Positions 10,021 to 22,535 are shown, numbered from the stretch's first letter. The stretch: DNA of 64,000 bases from Nemertoderma westbladi (GCA_032718475.1 JAUCBJ010001784.1:1-64000); one strand, 5' to 3'. A program made the numbers and translations. The notes: generated from the letters alone by a model not told the origin.

Positions 10021-11245
10021 AGCGTGCATTAAGAATGCTATGCCGGCTTATTAAGAAAGTTACACCGCCATAGCTCCCAGCGTGCATTAAGAATGATATG
10101 CCGGCTTATTAACAAAGTTACACCGCCACAACTCCATATTCCCATGATCATTGCGAGACTATTCGCATCTTCAAGGCCAGTGTCCTGTAGGAGGCGTCTA
10201 AAGAAGGTCATGGGCTGTCCACCATGCTTATTTTCTCCAGGAGGCTGCCAAAGCACAAGATTATGCACTGGCTGGTCCTCACAGCGAGAGCAATGTCCTG
10301 CAAAGCGGAGGCGACTTTGTTCTAGTGTCCAGCTTGTGGAACCAATGAAACACCTCCAATGTTATGTAGTGTCTGGTTGGAGATGTGTGCATTGTACTTG
10401 ACACAATGAACCCGGCGTAGCATTCTTGTGAATGTGCCATCCAGAGATTTGGTATCCTCGGCAGTTAGAGCCCAGCATGGACTCCCATAGAGGAGTACTG
10501 GAACTACTGCTGCTCTAAATAATCGGGCCTTAAGTTTCCGATTAATTCTCGGTGACTTCCAAATCCTGGAAAGCCTATTCAAGGCTGCCCATGCCTATCC
10601 CGTACGTATTCGAAAGTCCTCACCGGACTTCCGGATCCATGATCCCAGGTACCAGAAGTCGTCCACATGCTCAAGGATACCGTTATCCTTTGAGCTTATG
10701 CTCATCAGTTCAGAGACTTGCTGAGAACTTTCAAAGTTAACTGTCAGAATTTTGGTCTTTTTGGAGTTAAAAAAAGACCAACACTAGAAGCAGCCTGTTC
10801 TAATGAGCTGATGAGCCGTTGGGCTCCCTCTAGTGATTCTTAGAGTACTCCTAAGTCATCAGCAAAGTCTAGATCAGTTAGGTACTTGGCAGGATTTCCT
10901 CGACTTCTGGAGCCAGTAGGAGGAGTTACCATCACCCCATCATCATTATGATGATCTAAGGCCATGCGTAGAACATAGTCAACCACAATAATGAACAAGA
11001 ATGGTGCAAGTGTGTCTCCTTGGAGGACTCCGCATAATACTTCAAATGGTTCTGTGTCACCGTCAGCAGTAGACACACATGTTGTCGAACCATCGCATAC
11101 TGATCGAATTGCTGCAATAATTTCATCAGGAATCCCATATAATGAAAGTATGCTGAACATACGTGAGCGAGAGACTGAATCAAAGGCCTTGAAGAAGTCA
11201 ACAAAGATAACAGCCAGATGCCTGCCTTTCTTTTTTGATAACTCG
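10021..11245 (-). mobile_element. 5'-truncated non-LTR retrotransposon (LINE A, copy 1)
   Basis: On the minus strand, frames cover RT motif A (VDFFKAFDS) at about 11170-11220, the active-site region LDFADDLGVL at about 10840-10880, and the C-terminal part with SRIWKSPRINRKLK and LLYGSPCW near 10460-10570. The protein is broken by frameshifts. The same family occurs at 44273-45274 and 56240-59565 in plus orientation. The 5' part, including the endonuclease, is absent, as expected from incomplete target-primed reverse transcription. The 3' end carries a 58-bp tandem duplication (units at about 10023 and 10081). The clade is an APE-type LINE and is not resolved further. Confidence 0.88.
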
Positions 11246-11763
11246 AATTGAATTGAAAACCTGTAAATTTATATTGCTGCAGTATATTGTATAAAATGTT
11301 AATCCCTAATCCATATCACAATATGGTTATCACAATCCCTCTAAAGTCGTGGTTGTCTAACATGATATAATTGTATACAATGTTGGTTGAAAGGAAAGGC
11401 GCATAGTCGCTTCTACAGTATACTTATTTTGACTTATTTCATAGGGTGGCGTTGGGATCTACGTATCATTATGAGGATCTAAGTTACAGCCAAGATATAA
11501 GTTCACACATGATCTAGTTAAGATCTAAAGCCTAGGATCCGTCCTCGGATGAGTCTATCTGATGACTGATGTTAGTATATTACTGCAGCAGTAACCAGTA
11601 CAAGTAGGCCTACATCACATCAGCCTTGCTTCTGTGTGACTTACGTTTAATACAGTAGTACTGATGTAATACAGTACCGGTAATGTATACGACGTGGATT
11701 TACTACATGAAGGCCTAACAGGCTACTGTAATACTGTAATACAGTAATACTTTATTATTTAAT
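11246..11763. other. Intergenic, no feature seen
   Basis: AT-rich DNA with short CTGTAATA reiterations near 11725-11750. No gene recognised. Confidence 0.5.
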
Positions 11764-11796
11764 TTGTCAAATTACCTCTTCAGAATTAATTTATCG

Positions 11797-12090
11797 ATGA
11801 AATTATTCGCACTTATCGGCCGATCAGCATTTCCTCGGTCGTTGATATGTAGGCCTTGGCATTGTGACCGGTACCGATACACTACAGGTGGTTTCGCACC
11901 AGTGTCGCGGCCATTGAGACAGTTCGCCTCCGATAAATCATCAAACAATTCCCAACGAACTGGGCTAAAGTCTCGTTTAACACGATTTCGATTTTTCACA
12001 CAGCTTACAGCTCTGATTACTTTAACAACATTTTTATTAATTGTGAAGAATTCGGTTTCATCTGCATCTTCTGCGCCAAGGGAAGACTGA
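11797..12090 (+). CDS. Possible small membrane protein (unrecognised)
   Basis: An open frame of 97 codons from the ATG at 11797. The first 70 residues are rich in Arg, Ser and Pro and poor in acidic residues, which resembles a mitochondrial presequence. They are followed by one hydrophobic segment (LTALITLTTFLLIV, about residues 69-82) and a short polar tail ending SAPRED. No family is recognised. It could be a real small gene, an exon of one, or chance. No poly(A) signal or splice partner clearly supports it, though a CAG precedes the frame at about 11780-11782. Confidence 0.25.
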   Translation: MKLFALIGRSAFPRSLICRPWHCDRYRYTTGGFAPVSRPLRQFASDKSSNNSQRTGLKSRLTRFRFFTQLTALITLTTFLLIVKNSVSSASSAPRED

Positions 12091-12338
12091 ATACGGTTTC
12101 ATCTGCACTTAGATTACGTCTAATAAATAGCAACTTAATTTAATATTAGAGTAGTATCGTACCTACAGTACTGTGATGTGTAAATAAGTAATTGAAGTAA
12201 TTGATATTTTATCATATTATAAAAATTTCATTCATTTTTCGTTGATGTTAAATTTTCCGGTTGGTAAAGAAAAAAATAGTTGATCGTTCCCGGGCTGTTT
12301 TATTAACTTTTGAGTGTCAGTTAATTCGGAAGCATGAG

Positions 12339-12848
12339 TTCGGAAGATGCAAGATAGCGAAGGTGCAAGTTAGCGAAGGTGCAAGATAGGGAAGGTGCAA
12401 GATAGGGGAGGTGCAAGTTAGCGAAGGTGCAAGATAGGGAAGGTGCAAGATAGGGGAGGTGCAAGTTAGCGAAGGTGCAAGATAGGGGGGGGGGTGCAAG
12501 TTAGCAAAGGTGCAAGATAGGGGAGGTGCAAGTTAGCGAAGGTGCAAGATAGGGAAGGTGCAAGATAGGGGAGGTGCAAGTTCAAGTTAGCGAAGGTGCA
12601 AGATAGGGGAGGTGCAAGTTAGCGAAGGTGCAAGATAGGGAAGGTGCAAGATAGGGGAGGTGCAAGTTAGCGAAGGTGCAAGATAGCGAAGGTGCAAGAT
12701 AGGGAAGGTGCAAGATAGGGAAGGTGAAAGATATGGGAGGTGCAAGATAGTGAAGGTGCAAGATAGGGAAGGTGCAAGATAGGGAAGGTGCAAGATAGGG
12801 AAGGTGAAAGATATGGGAGGTGCAAGATAGTGAAGGTGCAAGATAGGG
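12339..12848. repeat. 16-bp minisatellite with higher-order units
   Basis: Monomers are GGTGCAAGATAGGGAA and variants, chiefly GGTGCAAGTTAGCGAA. Between about 12370 and 12700 three monomers (GTTAGCGAA, GATAGGGAA, GATAGGGGA types) recur as a 48-bp unit. After about 12740 a five-monomer 80-bp unit containing GGTGAAAGATATGGGA recurs. Open frames on the minus strand here are products of the repeat. Confidence 0.93.
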
Positions 12849-13455
12849 GGATCAAATAGCTCCTATTTAATACCATATGCTCCTAAAATCGAATATTTAG
12901 CGTAGCAACGGTCTGCCTCATCGCTAACATCAACGCTTCGTAGTTTTCCCACCACGTTACGTTACAGACTTCGCCCCTTTTCATTCAAATTATACATAAT
13001 CACTATTCTGCTATTTTTTATTTGTAGTTTTTAGATAATTGTAATTATGTCTACATAAAGGGAGCTTTGAGAAACTTAATTGCCCTACTTCGTAAAATTT
13101 TGGTTTAATTTTTAACAATTCAATTCAATGTATTTAATCAGATAAACTGACGTATAAAAAAAACTGTAAAAATGCGGCTACTGGAATCGCACAGAAAACG
13201 TTAAGAATAAATAAAATTAATGTTCACAGTTAATAAAACATTAAGCCAATGCATTGTAGGGCCTAGTAGTAGCATAAGGTGCATTGTGGGGTTTAATATT
13301 TTTACTCCGGAGCAATGTTGTACATGTCCATGAAAAAGTAAAATTGAAAACATAAAAAATTTACGCCCGCCGTATCATAAATCCCCTTTACAAAGTTTTA
13401 TGTGCTATTTTAAGAACAATGACATAAAATATTGAAAACTAACATATTAAAACTT
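12849..13455. other. Intergenic between two arrays
   Basis: AT-rich single-copy-looking DNA with no coding signal. Positions 13250-13290 contain a short repeated GCATTGTRGGG word. Confidence 0.5.
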
Positions 13456-16400
13456 TTTAGCGTGAAACATAAAGCTGCATAATTTTAGCGTGAGGCCTAA
13501 ATCTGCATTATTTTATTTAGCGTGCGTCCTAAAACAACATTATTTTAGCGTGCGTCCTAAAACAACATTATTTTAGCGTGCGTCCTAAAACTGCATTATT
13601 TTAACGTGCGACCTAAAACAACATTATTTTAGCGTGCGACCTAAAACAACATTATTTTAGCGTGCGACCTAAAACAGCATTATTTTAGCGTGCGACCTAA
13701 AACAGCATTATTTTAGCGTGCGACCTAAAACAACATTATTTTAGCGTGCGACCTAAAACAACATTATTTTAGCGTGCGACCTAAAACAGCATTATTTTAG
13801 CGTGCGACCTAAAACAACATTATTTTAGCGTGCGACCTAAAACAACATTATTTTAGCGTGCGACCTAAAACAACATTATTTTAGCGTGCGACCTAAAACA
13901 ACATTATTTTAGCGTGCGACCTAAAACAACATTATTTTAGCGTGCGACCTAAAACAACATTATTTTAGCGTGCGACCTAAAACAACATTATTTTAGCGTG
14001 CGACCTAAAACAACATTATTTTAGCGTGCGACCTAAAACAACATTATTTTAGCGTGCGACCTAAAACAACATTATTTTAGCGTGCGACCTAAAACAACAT
14101 TATTTTAGCGTGCGACCTAAAACAGCATTATTTTAGCGTGCGACCTAAAACAACATTATTTTAGCGTGCGACCTAAAACAGCATTATTTTAGCGTGCGAC
14201 CTAAAACAGCATTATTTTAGCGTGCGACCTAAAACAACATTATTTTAGCGTGCGACCTAAAACAACATTATTTTAGCGTGCGACCTAAAACAGCATTATT
14301 TTAGCGTGCGACCTAAAACAACATTATTTTAGCGTGCGACCTAAAACAACATTATTTTAGCGTGCGACCTAAAACAACATTATTTTAGCGTGCGACCTAA
14401 AACAACATTATTTTAGCGTGCGACCTAAAACAACATTATTTTAGCGTGCGACCTAAAACAACATTATTTTAGCGTGCGACCTAAAACAACATTATTTTAG
14501 CGTGCGACCTAAAACAACATTATTTTAGCGTGCGACCTAAAACAACATTATTTTAGCGTGCGACCTAAAACAACATTATTTTAGCGTGCGACCTAAAACA
14601 ACATTATTTTAGCGTGCGACCTAAAACAACATTATTTTAGCGTGCGACCTAAAACAACATTATTTTAGCGTGCGACCTAAAACAACATTATTTTAGCGTG
14701 CGACCTAAAACAACATTATTTTAGCGTGCGACCTAAAACAACATTATTTTAGCGTGCGACCTAAAACAACATTATTTTAGCGTGCGACCTAAAACAACAT
14801 TATTTTAGCGTGCGACCTAAAACAACATTATTTTAGCGTGCGACCTAAAACAACATTATTTTAGCGTGCGACCTAAAACAACATTATTTTAGCGTGCGAC
14901 CTAAAACAACATTATTTTAGCGTGCGACCTAAAACAACATTATTTTAGCGTGCGACCTAAAACAACATTATTTTAGCGTGCGACCTAAAACAACATTATT
15001 TTAGCGTGCGACCTAAAACAACATTATTTTAGCGTGCGACCTAAAACAACATTATTTTAGCGTGCGACCTAAAACAACATTATTTTAGCGTGCGACCTAA
15101 AACAACATTATTTTAGCGTGCGACCTAAAACAACATTATTTTAGCGTGCGACCTAAAACAACATTATTTTAGCGTGCGACCTAAAACAACATTATTTTAG
15201 CGTGCGACCTAAAACAACATTATTTTAGCGTGCGACCTAAAACAACATTATTTTAGCGTGCGACCTAAAACAACATTATTTTAGCGTGCGACCTAAAACA
15301 ACATTATTTTAGCGTGCGACCTAAAACAACATTATTTTAGCGTGCGACCTAAAACAACATTATTTTAGCGTGCGACCTAAAACAACATTATTTTAGCGTG
15401 CGACCTAAAACAACATTATTTTAGCGTGCGACCTAAAACAACATTATTTTAGCGTGCGACCTAAAACAACATTATTTTAGCGTGCGACCTAAAACAACAT
15501 TATTTTAGCGTGCGACCTAAAACAACATTATTTTAGCGTGCGACCTAAAACAACATTATTTTAGCGTGCGACCTAAAACAACATTATTTTAGCGTGCGAC
15601 CTAAAACAACATTATTTTAGCGTGCGACCTAAAACAACATTATTTTAGCGTGCGACCTAAAACAACATTATTTTAGCGTGCGACCTAAAACAACATTATT
15701 TTAGCGTGCGACCTAAAACAACATTATTTTAGCGTGCGACCTAAAACAACATTATTTTAGCGTGCGACCTAAAACAACATTATTTTAGCGTGCGACCTAA
15801 AACAACATTATTTTAGCGTGCGACCTAAAACAACATTATTTTAGCGTGCGACCTAAAACAACATTATTTTAGCGTGCGACCTAAAACAACATTATTTTAG
15901 CGTGCGACCTAAAACAACATTATTTTAGCGTGCGACCTAAAACAACATTATTTTAGCGTGCGACCTAAAACAACATTATTTTAGCGTGCGACCTAAAACA
16001 ACATTATTTTAGCGTGCGACCTAAAACAACATTATTTTAGCGTGCGACCTAAAACAACATTATTTTAGCGTGCGACCTAAAACAACATTATTTTAGCGTG
16101 CGACCTAAAACAACATTATTTTAGCGTGCGACCTAAAACAACATTATTTTAGCGTGCGACCTAAAACAACATTATTTTAGCGTGCGACCTAAAACAACAT
16201 TATTTTAGCGTGCGACCTAAAACAACATTATTTTAGCGTGCGACCTAAAACAACATTATTTTAGCGTGCGACCTAAAACAACATTATTTTAGCGTGCGAC
16301 CTAAAACAACATTATTTTAGCGTGCGACCTAAAACAACATTATTTTAGCGTGCGACCTAAAACAACATTATTTTAGCGTGCGACCTAAAACAACATTATT

Positions 16401-17293
16401 TTAGCGTGCGACCTAAAACAACATTATTTTAGCGTGCGACCTAAAACAACATTATTTTAGCGTGCGACCTAAAACAACATTATTTTAGCGTGCGACCTAA
16501 AACAACATTATTTTAGCGTGCGACCTAAAACAACATTATTTTAGCGTGCGACCTAAAACAACATTATTTTAGCGTGCGACCTAAAACAACATTATTTTAG
16601 CGTGCGACCTAAAACAACATTATTTTAGCGTGCGACCTAAAACAACATTATTTTAGCGTGCGACCTAAAACAACATTATTTTAACGTGCGACCTAAAACA
16701 ACATTATTTTAGCGTGCGACCTAAAACAACATTATTTTAGCGTGCGACCTAAAACAACATTATTTTAGCGTGCGACCTAAAACTACATTATTTTAGCGTG
16801 CGACCTAAAACAACATTATTTTAGCGTGCGACCTAAAACAACATTATTTTAGCGTGCGACCTAAAACAACATTATTTTAGCGTGCGACCTAAAACAACAT
16901 TATTTTAGCGTGCGACCTAAAACAACATTATTTTAGCGTGCGACCTAAAACAACATTATTTTAGCGTGCGACCTAAAACAACATTATTTTAGCGTGCGAC
17001 CTAAAACAACATTATTTTAGGGTGCGACCTAAATCAACATTATTTTAGCGTGCGACCTAAAACAACATTATTTTAGCGTGCGACCTAAAACAACATTATT
17101 TTAGCGTGCGACCTAAAACAACATTATTTTAGCGTGCGACCTAAAACAACATTATTTTAGCGTGCGACCTAAAACAACATTATTTTAGCGTGCGACCTAA
17201 AACAACATTATTTTAGCGTGCGACCTAAAACAACATTATTTTAGCGTGCGACCTAAAACAACATTATTTTAGCGTGCGACCTAAAACAACATT
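13456..17293. repeat. 28-bp satellite array, about 135 copies
   Basis: The monomer is TTTTAGCGTGCGACCTAAAA followed by CAACATTA. Each monomer has two CpGs and the inverted repeat TTTTAG-8 nt-CTAAAA. The left edge is graded: monomers before about 13620 carry many changes (GTGAAACATAAA, GTGCGTCC). From about 13640 to 14310 a CAGC variant alternates with CAAC. From there to the end almost every monomer is identical, with rare changes near 16684, 16783 and 17020. The right edge is abrupt, 33 bp from the DGLUCY poly(A) signal. No long frame crosses it. Confidence 0.98.
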
Positions 17294-17325
17294 TTGACTG
17301 CTCTTGTACGTATTGAGCGTTTTAC

Positions 17326-17331
17326 TTTATT
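17326..17331 (-). terminator. Poly(A) signal of DGLUCY
   Basis: TTTATT on the plus strand is AATAAA on the minus strand, 38 bases past the stop codon at 17369. The satellite begins about 33 bases further on, so transcripts would end at or inside the satellite edge. Confidence 0.6.
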
Positions 17332-17368
17332 CTTTACAGTTTATAAACGATAACATTACATTTCCTGA

Positions 17369-20212
17369 TCAGAGAAACACCAGCTCTAATTGTTCGCATA
17401 TCTGTTGCATCTTTACCAGCAGTGTCTCCCAACTCCCCAACTGATGCTGAGCTGCCGATCCACCCTGGCTCTGTGGATCCAGTAGCGCTCTGATGTTGGC
17501 AAGACAAGGCATCCTAGGCAACAGACGCTCTCTAACCGCAGTCTGTTCCATTTGAGTGCCGAGACCGTGCCGGCGATATCTGTCGGCCGCGGGGCAAATC
17601 GTGACGGCGTAGAGAGCCCTGGCCATCGCCCAACAGGCTGATACAGAGTGAACGGCCCCAATAGACCTGCGACATGATGACTTATCTGGTCCCAATGATA
17701 GAGTCTCTATACCTTGACTGTGACAAATCACCATCACACGACCCATAGGAAGATCCTCCACTTGGTTTATGGGCGTGTGTTCGTCAAGGAAGATAACGTA
17801 ATTCCATTGGCCTTCCTTTATAAACTTCGTGAGTACTGGACTGTTGTCGTTTATCTCACACGGGTAAGTGACAATGTCAACTGGACTTTGTGACACCGAT
17901 TTTGATATTCTCTTAGAAAGCAACGTAAGCGACTTGTCGACAAGTAATGTGGCTTTCTTACCTAAATAATAAAAGGGTTTAAATTTATATTTGAAATAGG
18001 CCCTATTAATGTTTAACAGGAGATTAAAATATGGATATCTAATTTATTTATTTACAATAATAATATATGAATGGGAATTGCGAGAATCTTTTAGGCTAAG
18101 GAAATAAGGAATGCCTGTTCACCACCATGGGTGATCTTCCACAGTAAACCCTCTTACATTGCGTTTCCTAAGTTGCCTTGGTTCCCATTTATCGACCACT
18201 GAAGGATGAAAGACCGGGTTGTGCTAGGCTGCAGAATTTAAAGCCCTGTGCCCAAACAATGCTGCCCCATCTAGGGATCGAACCTGGGCCTCCTGATTGG
18301 AAGCCCAGTAATGTACCACTAGACCAAGCTGCTGCTTTCAATAATAATATATCTATACTGTAGTTTTGCGAACCGGGTATGTACAGTATGTACTGTACTG
18401 CATATCGTGTCGCTGTACGGTATGACATCATTCGGCAGTAGAGCAGAGGCGTATCAGCCTCCTACCTCAGTGATCGAGTGAGTGATCAGTATAAAGTTTC
18501 TTTATTCCGACTAGCAATCTGGGCTGCGAAGCATACCTGATGCGCTGAAGGTTTGCTACATTAATGATAATAATAGTTAATAGAGTTCGATTAGAGCCAT
18601 CCATCCATTTACAGTAGAAAACCGTTTTGTGCATAGGGCCAACTTTACTGCCTGCAATGTAATAAAGCGTCATTATTGATAAATGGTGATACAGATACGG
18701 ATACTAACCCAAGGTCTGTAATACCCCTATCATTTGGAGTGCTCCCAATAAATTCATATGTAGTTGAGTTTGCGTTTGGTTGTGATCCACACAGACCAAC
18801 ACGTTACTTATGCTACCGTTACTCAAAACCAGTGAAGATTTTAACAATTCGCCGTATTGTGGGAATCTGTCTCCGTATTCGTCAACTAAATTATCCAATA
18901 AGGTTCGTTCTAATTCGTTAACGGCGTCGCGACTAGCTTCTGATACAATAGAGAACCTCTTATTGCCTAACTCTATCACGCAGATTGCCCTACCTGGGTG
19001 TCTGGGGGCGGGGTCACCTACAAGTTTATCCGTTATAAACAGCTGATTGCCCCCTCCTATTATAGATAACGGTAGATTTGCGTTACTAGTAGCCACCACA
19101 GCGGTCACCCCACAAGCCCAGGACACATAGACTAAATCATCATCTCCGTCTACCTCTGTAGTGTACGGCTCGCCACATAATACGTCTTTGGGATCAGCTA
19201 CACCCATATCCACAGGATCCCCTATATGTATAGGAGCACCATGAACTTCCTCTAAGTATTGGGTAGTCCTACAGGCCGCCTCAACTAAATCTTTCGCTAT
19301 CGCCATAATTGAGATCACTAATTTTCCATAGAACCGTCCTACTGATACGCAGTCAACGTTAGACCGGTATACTGGCACCGAATGTGGTAGCGTTACTCCA
19401 ACCGCCGACAGGTATCTATAAAAGGACATGGAACATCCCACATAGAAAGTGACCATTTCCGACCATGATTCCGGCAAATCTGTTAAGTTTCGTAATGTTT
19501 CTATCTCGTCAGAACCACGTCGACGGACCCAGTAGAGTCCGGAATCCGTCCGAATGTCCACGCCCGGTACACAGTAACCAGGGAAACCGACTTCTCCCGG
19601 ATTACTGCGGTAGAGAAGAGGCAAGGCGGATGAGTTTAGGTGGCAGAATGTTTCATAATCGTTAGCAAAATCCTTGTGAAACATGGATATGTTCGCTTGG
19701 TAATAACCTTCGTAAATAAAAATAAATATATGCCTACATAGAATTATCATTCATATTATTATACGTAATAAATTTATATACGTATTATTATTCCCAATCT
19801 TCTAACTTCATACTTTCCACAGGAAAATGTTAAGTAGAGAAATTCGCTACTCGCCCAAGCCTCTCCCTCTCGGACCCTCTTCTTGTTGGTTTTGTTAAAA
19901 ATTCCCACCACTGTAACCTGCCCCTTTCCCTTAATTCAGCAATTAGAAAAGGAAAATGCATGTTTTACACGAGTTTTCATGTTGCCCACAATTTTTAATT
20001 ACAAGCGTTCGCACTTATTTTGTTAATCGATAAAGATAAAATAACTAACCAATGCAGAATGTGGATGTGGAGAGCGGCTCCGAAAATCTGCCTTCTCTAA
20101 CAAGTTGTCTATAAACGACTGGCGGAGATTGTAATTCAGTCAATTTTAGTTCCAGTTCCGTTTGATTCATTGTTTTAGAAAATCTATCAGTATTTATATT
20201 AATATTAGTCAT
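17369..20212 (-). CDS. DGLUCY: D-glutamate cyclase, three exons
   Basis: Exon 1 is 20050-20212 (ATG at 20212), exon 2 is 18709-19707, exon 3 is 17369-17961. All junctions are phase 1 with donors GTTAGT; acceptors end GAAG and TTTAG. The joined product is 584 residues, close to the roughly 616 of the human protein. The N-terminal two thirds is the DUF1445/hydro-lyase-like domain: YYQANISMF, GVDIRTD, GCSMSFY, HGAPIHIGDP and WACGVTAV match family blocks. The C-terminal third matches the DUF4392 region (YAVTICPAADRYRRHGLG). The vertebrate enzyme is mitochondrial and converts D-glutamate to 5-oxo-D-proline; the same role is inferred. A start at the second ATG (MNQTELEL) is also possible. Intron 2 holds a SINE. 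Confidence 0.92.
18100..18340 (-). mobile_element. tRNA-derived SINE in DGLUCY intron 2
   Basis: On the minus strand an A box (TGGTCTAGTGG, 18316-18326) and a B box (GGTTCGATCCC, 18274-18284) are spaced as in a tRNA, with an anticodon-like CTTCCAATC between. The head resembles a Gly-type tRNA. The acceptor stem does not pair, and about 170 bases of non-tRNA body follow, so this is a SINE rather than a functional tRNA. The downstream edge near 18100 is approximate. Confidence 0.75.
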
Positions 20213-22535
20213 AATTAAGAATAATTAATTTACAATGGCATGCGTTTTTAAGATATAGCTAGAAAGATAAGCCTACTTTCTCGAAAGAGACAAACATTAA
20301 TAGGCCTGCCTACCCATTTGCAGTTTACACTGTAGGCCTACGTAAAAATTTAAAAGTAGTAGCGCCATGTAATTGTTTCTCCTACTGTATAAATTAAGAA
20401 TTTAGTTTAAATATTTGTTGAATTACTGTGTGTGAATGAAAGGGGTGTGTGGAGGTTCATTGTTCTTTATATTAATGTACCTTGATCATGCGATGATGGT
20501 GATAGGGCTAAAGGTTTATTGATTCGATTAACTTGGCACTAAATTGAGTTAAACTGTTGGGAGTCACACAAAATACTGATGTACTGCATAGGCCTACAGT
20601 AGGGTCTCTAAGACACGTGTAAAGGGTTTAAATACAAATTATGCAAAACACTCCGCCAAACCATAAAAATGCCTCGGAATTTCTAACCCGTTATTTGAGC
20701 TAAAACGGAGACCAAGAATCAGGATAAGCAACAAAACTAAAGAGTAATTAATAATGGTTGCAGTAAGAAATCTTTGTTACAGTACATACTGTGCTGTAGT
20801 AATAAATGTTAGTTGATACTGCAGTAATAAATTTTTTATTTTTAGTTGTTTGGAGGTCATATTTGTGAAAACTTTCTCAAAGACACACTTTTTTGTAAAT
20901 CTAAGTATTTTCAATGTTATATATACTACAGTATTATAATTACATTTTTACTTATGTTGTTTATTTAAACTAAAAATTACATAATGAAATTATGGTGGCC
21001 CTGAGCGGCCTGGTTTGTCAGTTTTGTTATCTTTTTTTGTTCCCCCGACTTTTTCAAACTCGTTTGCAAAACTAAGGGAAACAAATCTAATTGGCTGGGG
21101 TGGTTTCTATAACAACAAACACCCAATCAAGTTTGTTTCCCCGACTTTTTCAAACTCGTTCAAACGACTTTACAAAACTCGGGAAAACAAACCTAACTGG
21201 TTGGTTAGTGAATTTTCAAAATCTATTAGTTTCTCCAGTCTCCCTAACAACAACAACCAATGAACTAATACACGAAGTAGGTTTAATTGGCGTGGGAAAA
21301 TTAACATATACTTCCTTGTTACTATGTAAGGTTCATAATTTTAAACTTATCTTAGTAGTAGTTGTATCGCGTTGTGTCACTAGTATGTCTCTGTTAGTTG
21401 GAACAAAATGATTGGATGTTTGTTGGTATAAAAACTACTACAGCCAATTATATTTGACCCTGTTCAGAAATTATTGGACATTTGCAAAATTACAAAAAAC
21501 TGTACTTTTTAACAAATGGGGTATAGCTCAGTCATTTTTTGGTGCTAGGTGTTCAAAATTTATGAACGAACATCGAGATAAATATGTCATCTCTAATACT
21601 ATAATAGCGCAAAAGTACGGCTACTCCTCCTCCTCCTCCCCTGCAAGTTGCTAAATTGCCAATATACTGTATTATTTATCTCGATGCACTACACTGATAT
21701 TTGAGCCTCTATTATTAGTTAAAACTCAACGAAATGAGGTCAACCATATTACTTGAAACTGCTTCTATTGAATTAACTTCCCTTTAGTCAACCCAGCTAA
21801 ATACTGTTACACTATATTGGAACATCGCCAACAGAGTAGGCCTACAATATGTTGTAACAGAAAGCCTCAATATCAACAGCACTGATCTTTTGGAATCTCT
21901 ATTATTAATTCAAATCAATGAATGAGGTCATTCATACTATAATACTGGCTACTCCTGGCCAGTCCTGTGTGTACCTATACGTCTATGTATTGTATAATAT
22001 AGTGTATTATTGTATAGTATAGTTTGTCTAAGCATTGCATTAAGAGGCCCATGTCGCATAATTAATATTAAATACACCGCCACAATTATTATTAGTTGGT
22101 TTATTGTTTAGATATCCCCATAGGATTCAATGGGGAGAGCTATCAGCTGACGTGGTAATACATTACAAACTACAGTAATTGTTTCTGTTTTCTTACTGTA
22201 AAACTTGGCAAGTAATAAATAGACTTCTCTGTAGTTTGGGCTTATCCATTGACTAGGCCCTCTACTAAATTTACATATATACACGAGCTGGTGTTTTTAT
22301 CATTGTGCCAATGGTGTTTTTTCGGTTTATATCTATTTTTCAAGCACAGAGGGAAGGGAGTAGCCGACATGCCAGGGACCTTACAATCGGGACTGTTTAA
22401 AACCCGGGCCGACCTGGTTTCTACCAAACTCTGGCAGCTGGAACTGTAAAACAGCTATTCCCCCATCAGACTCAATCTGTTCTAACTGACACTTTGCAGA
22501 TATGACCTGACCATAGGCTGCGTATTTGGGGGGAC
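20213..22535. other. Intergenic 5' of DGLUCY
   Basis: AT-rich. A diverged tandem pair near 21040-21205 repeats CCGACTTTTTCAAACTCGTT followed by an AAACTCGGGAAAACAAA-like word about 90 bp apart. No protein family was seen in the short open frames. The last part (22240-22535) may be 5' sequence of the adjacent BEL/Pao element but carries no recognisable domain. Confidence 0.5.

Noticed and set aside
12317-12876. Open frames on the minus strand across the 16-bp minisatellite
   Set aside because: Products of the repeat structure only (ILHLPYLAPS-type periodic peptides).
13456-17293. CRISPR-like array of regularly spaced repeats
   Set aside because: There are no variable spacers: the whole 28-bp unit repeats with no unique sequence between copies, and the context is an animal genome. 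It is a satellite.
18265-18340. Functional tRNA gene
   Set aside because: A and B boxes are good but the acceptor stem does not pair, and a non-tRNA body follows, so a SINE is the better reading.
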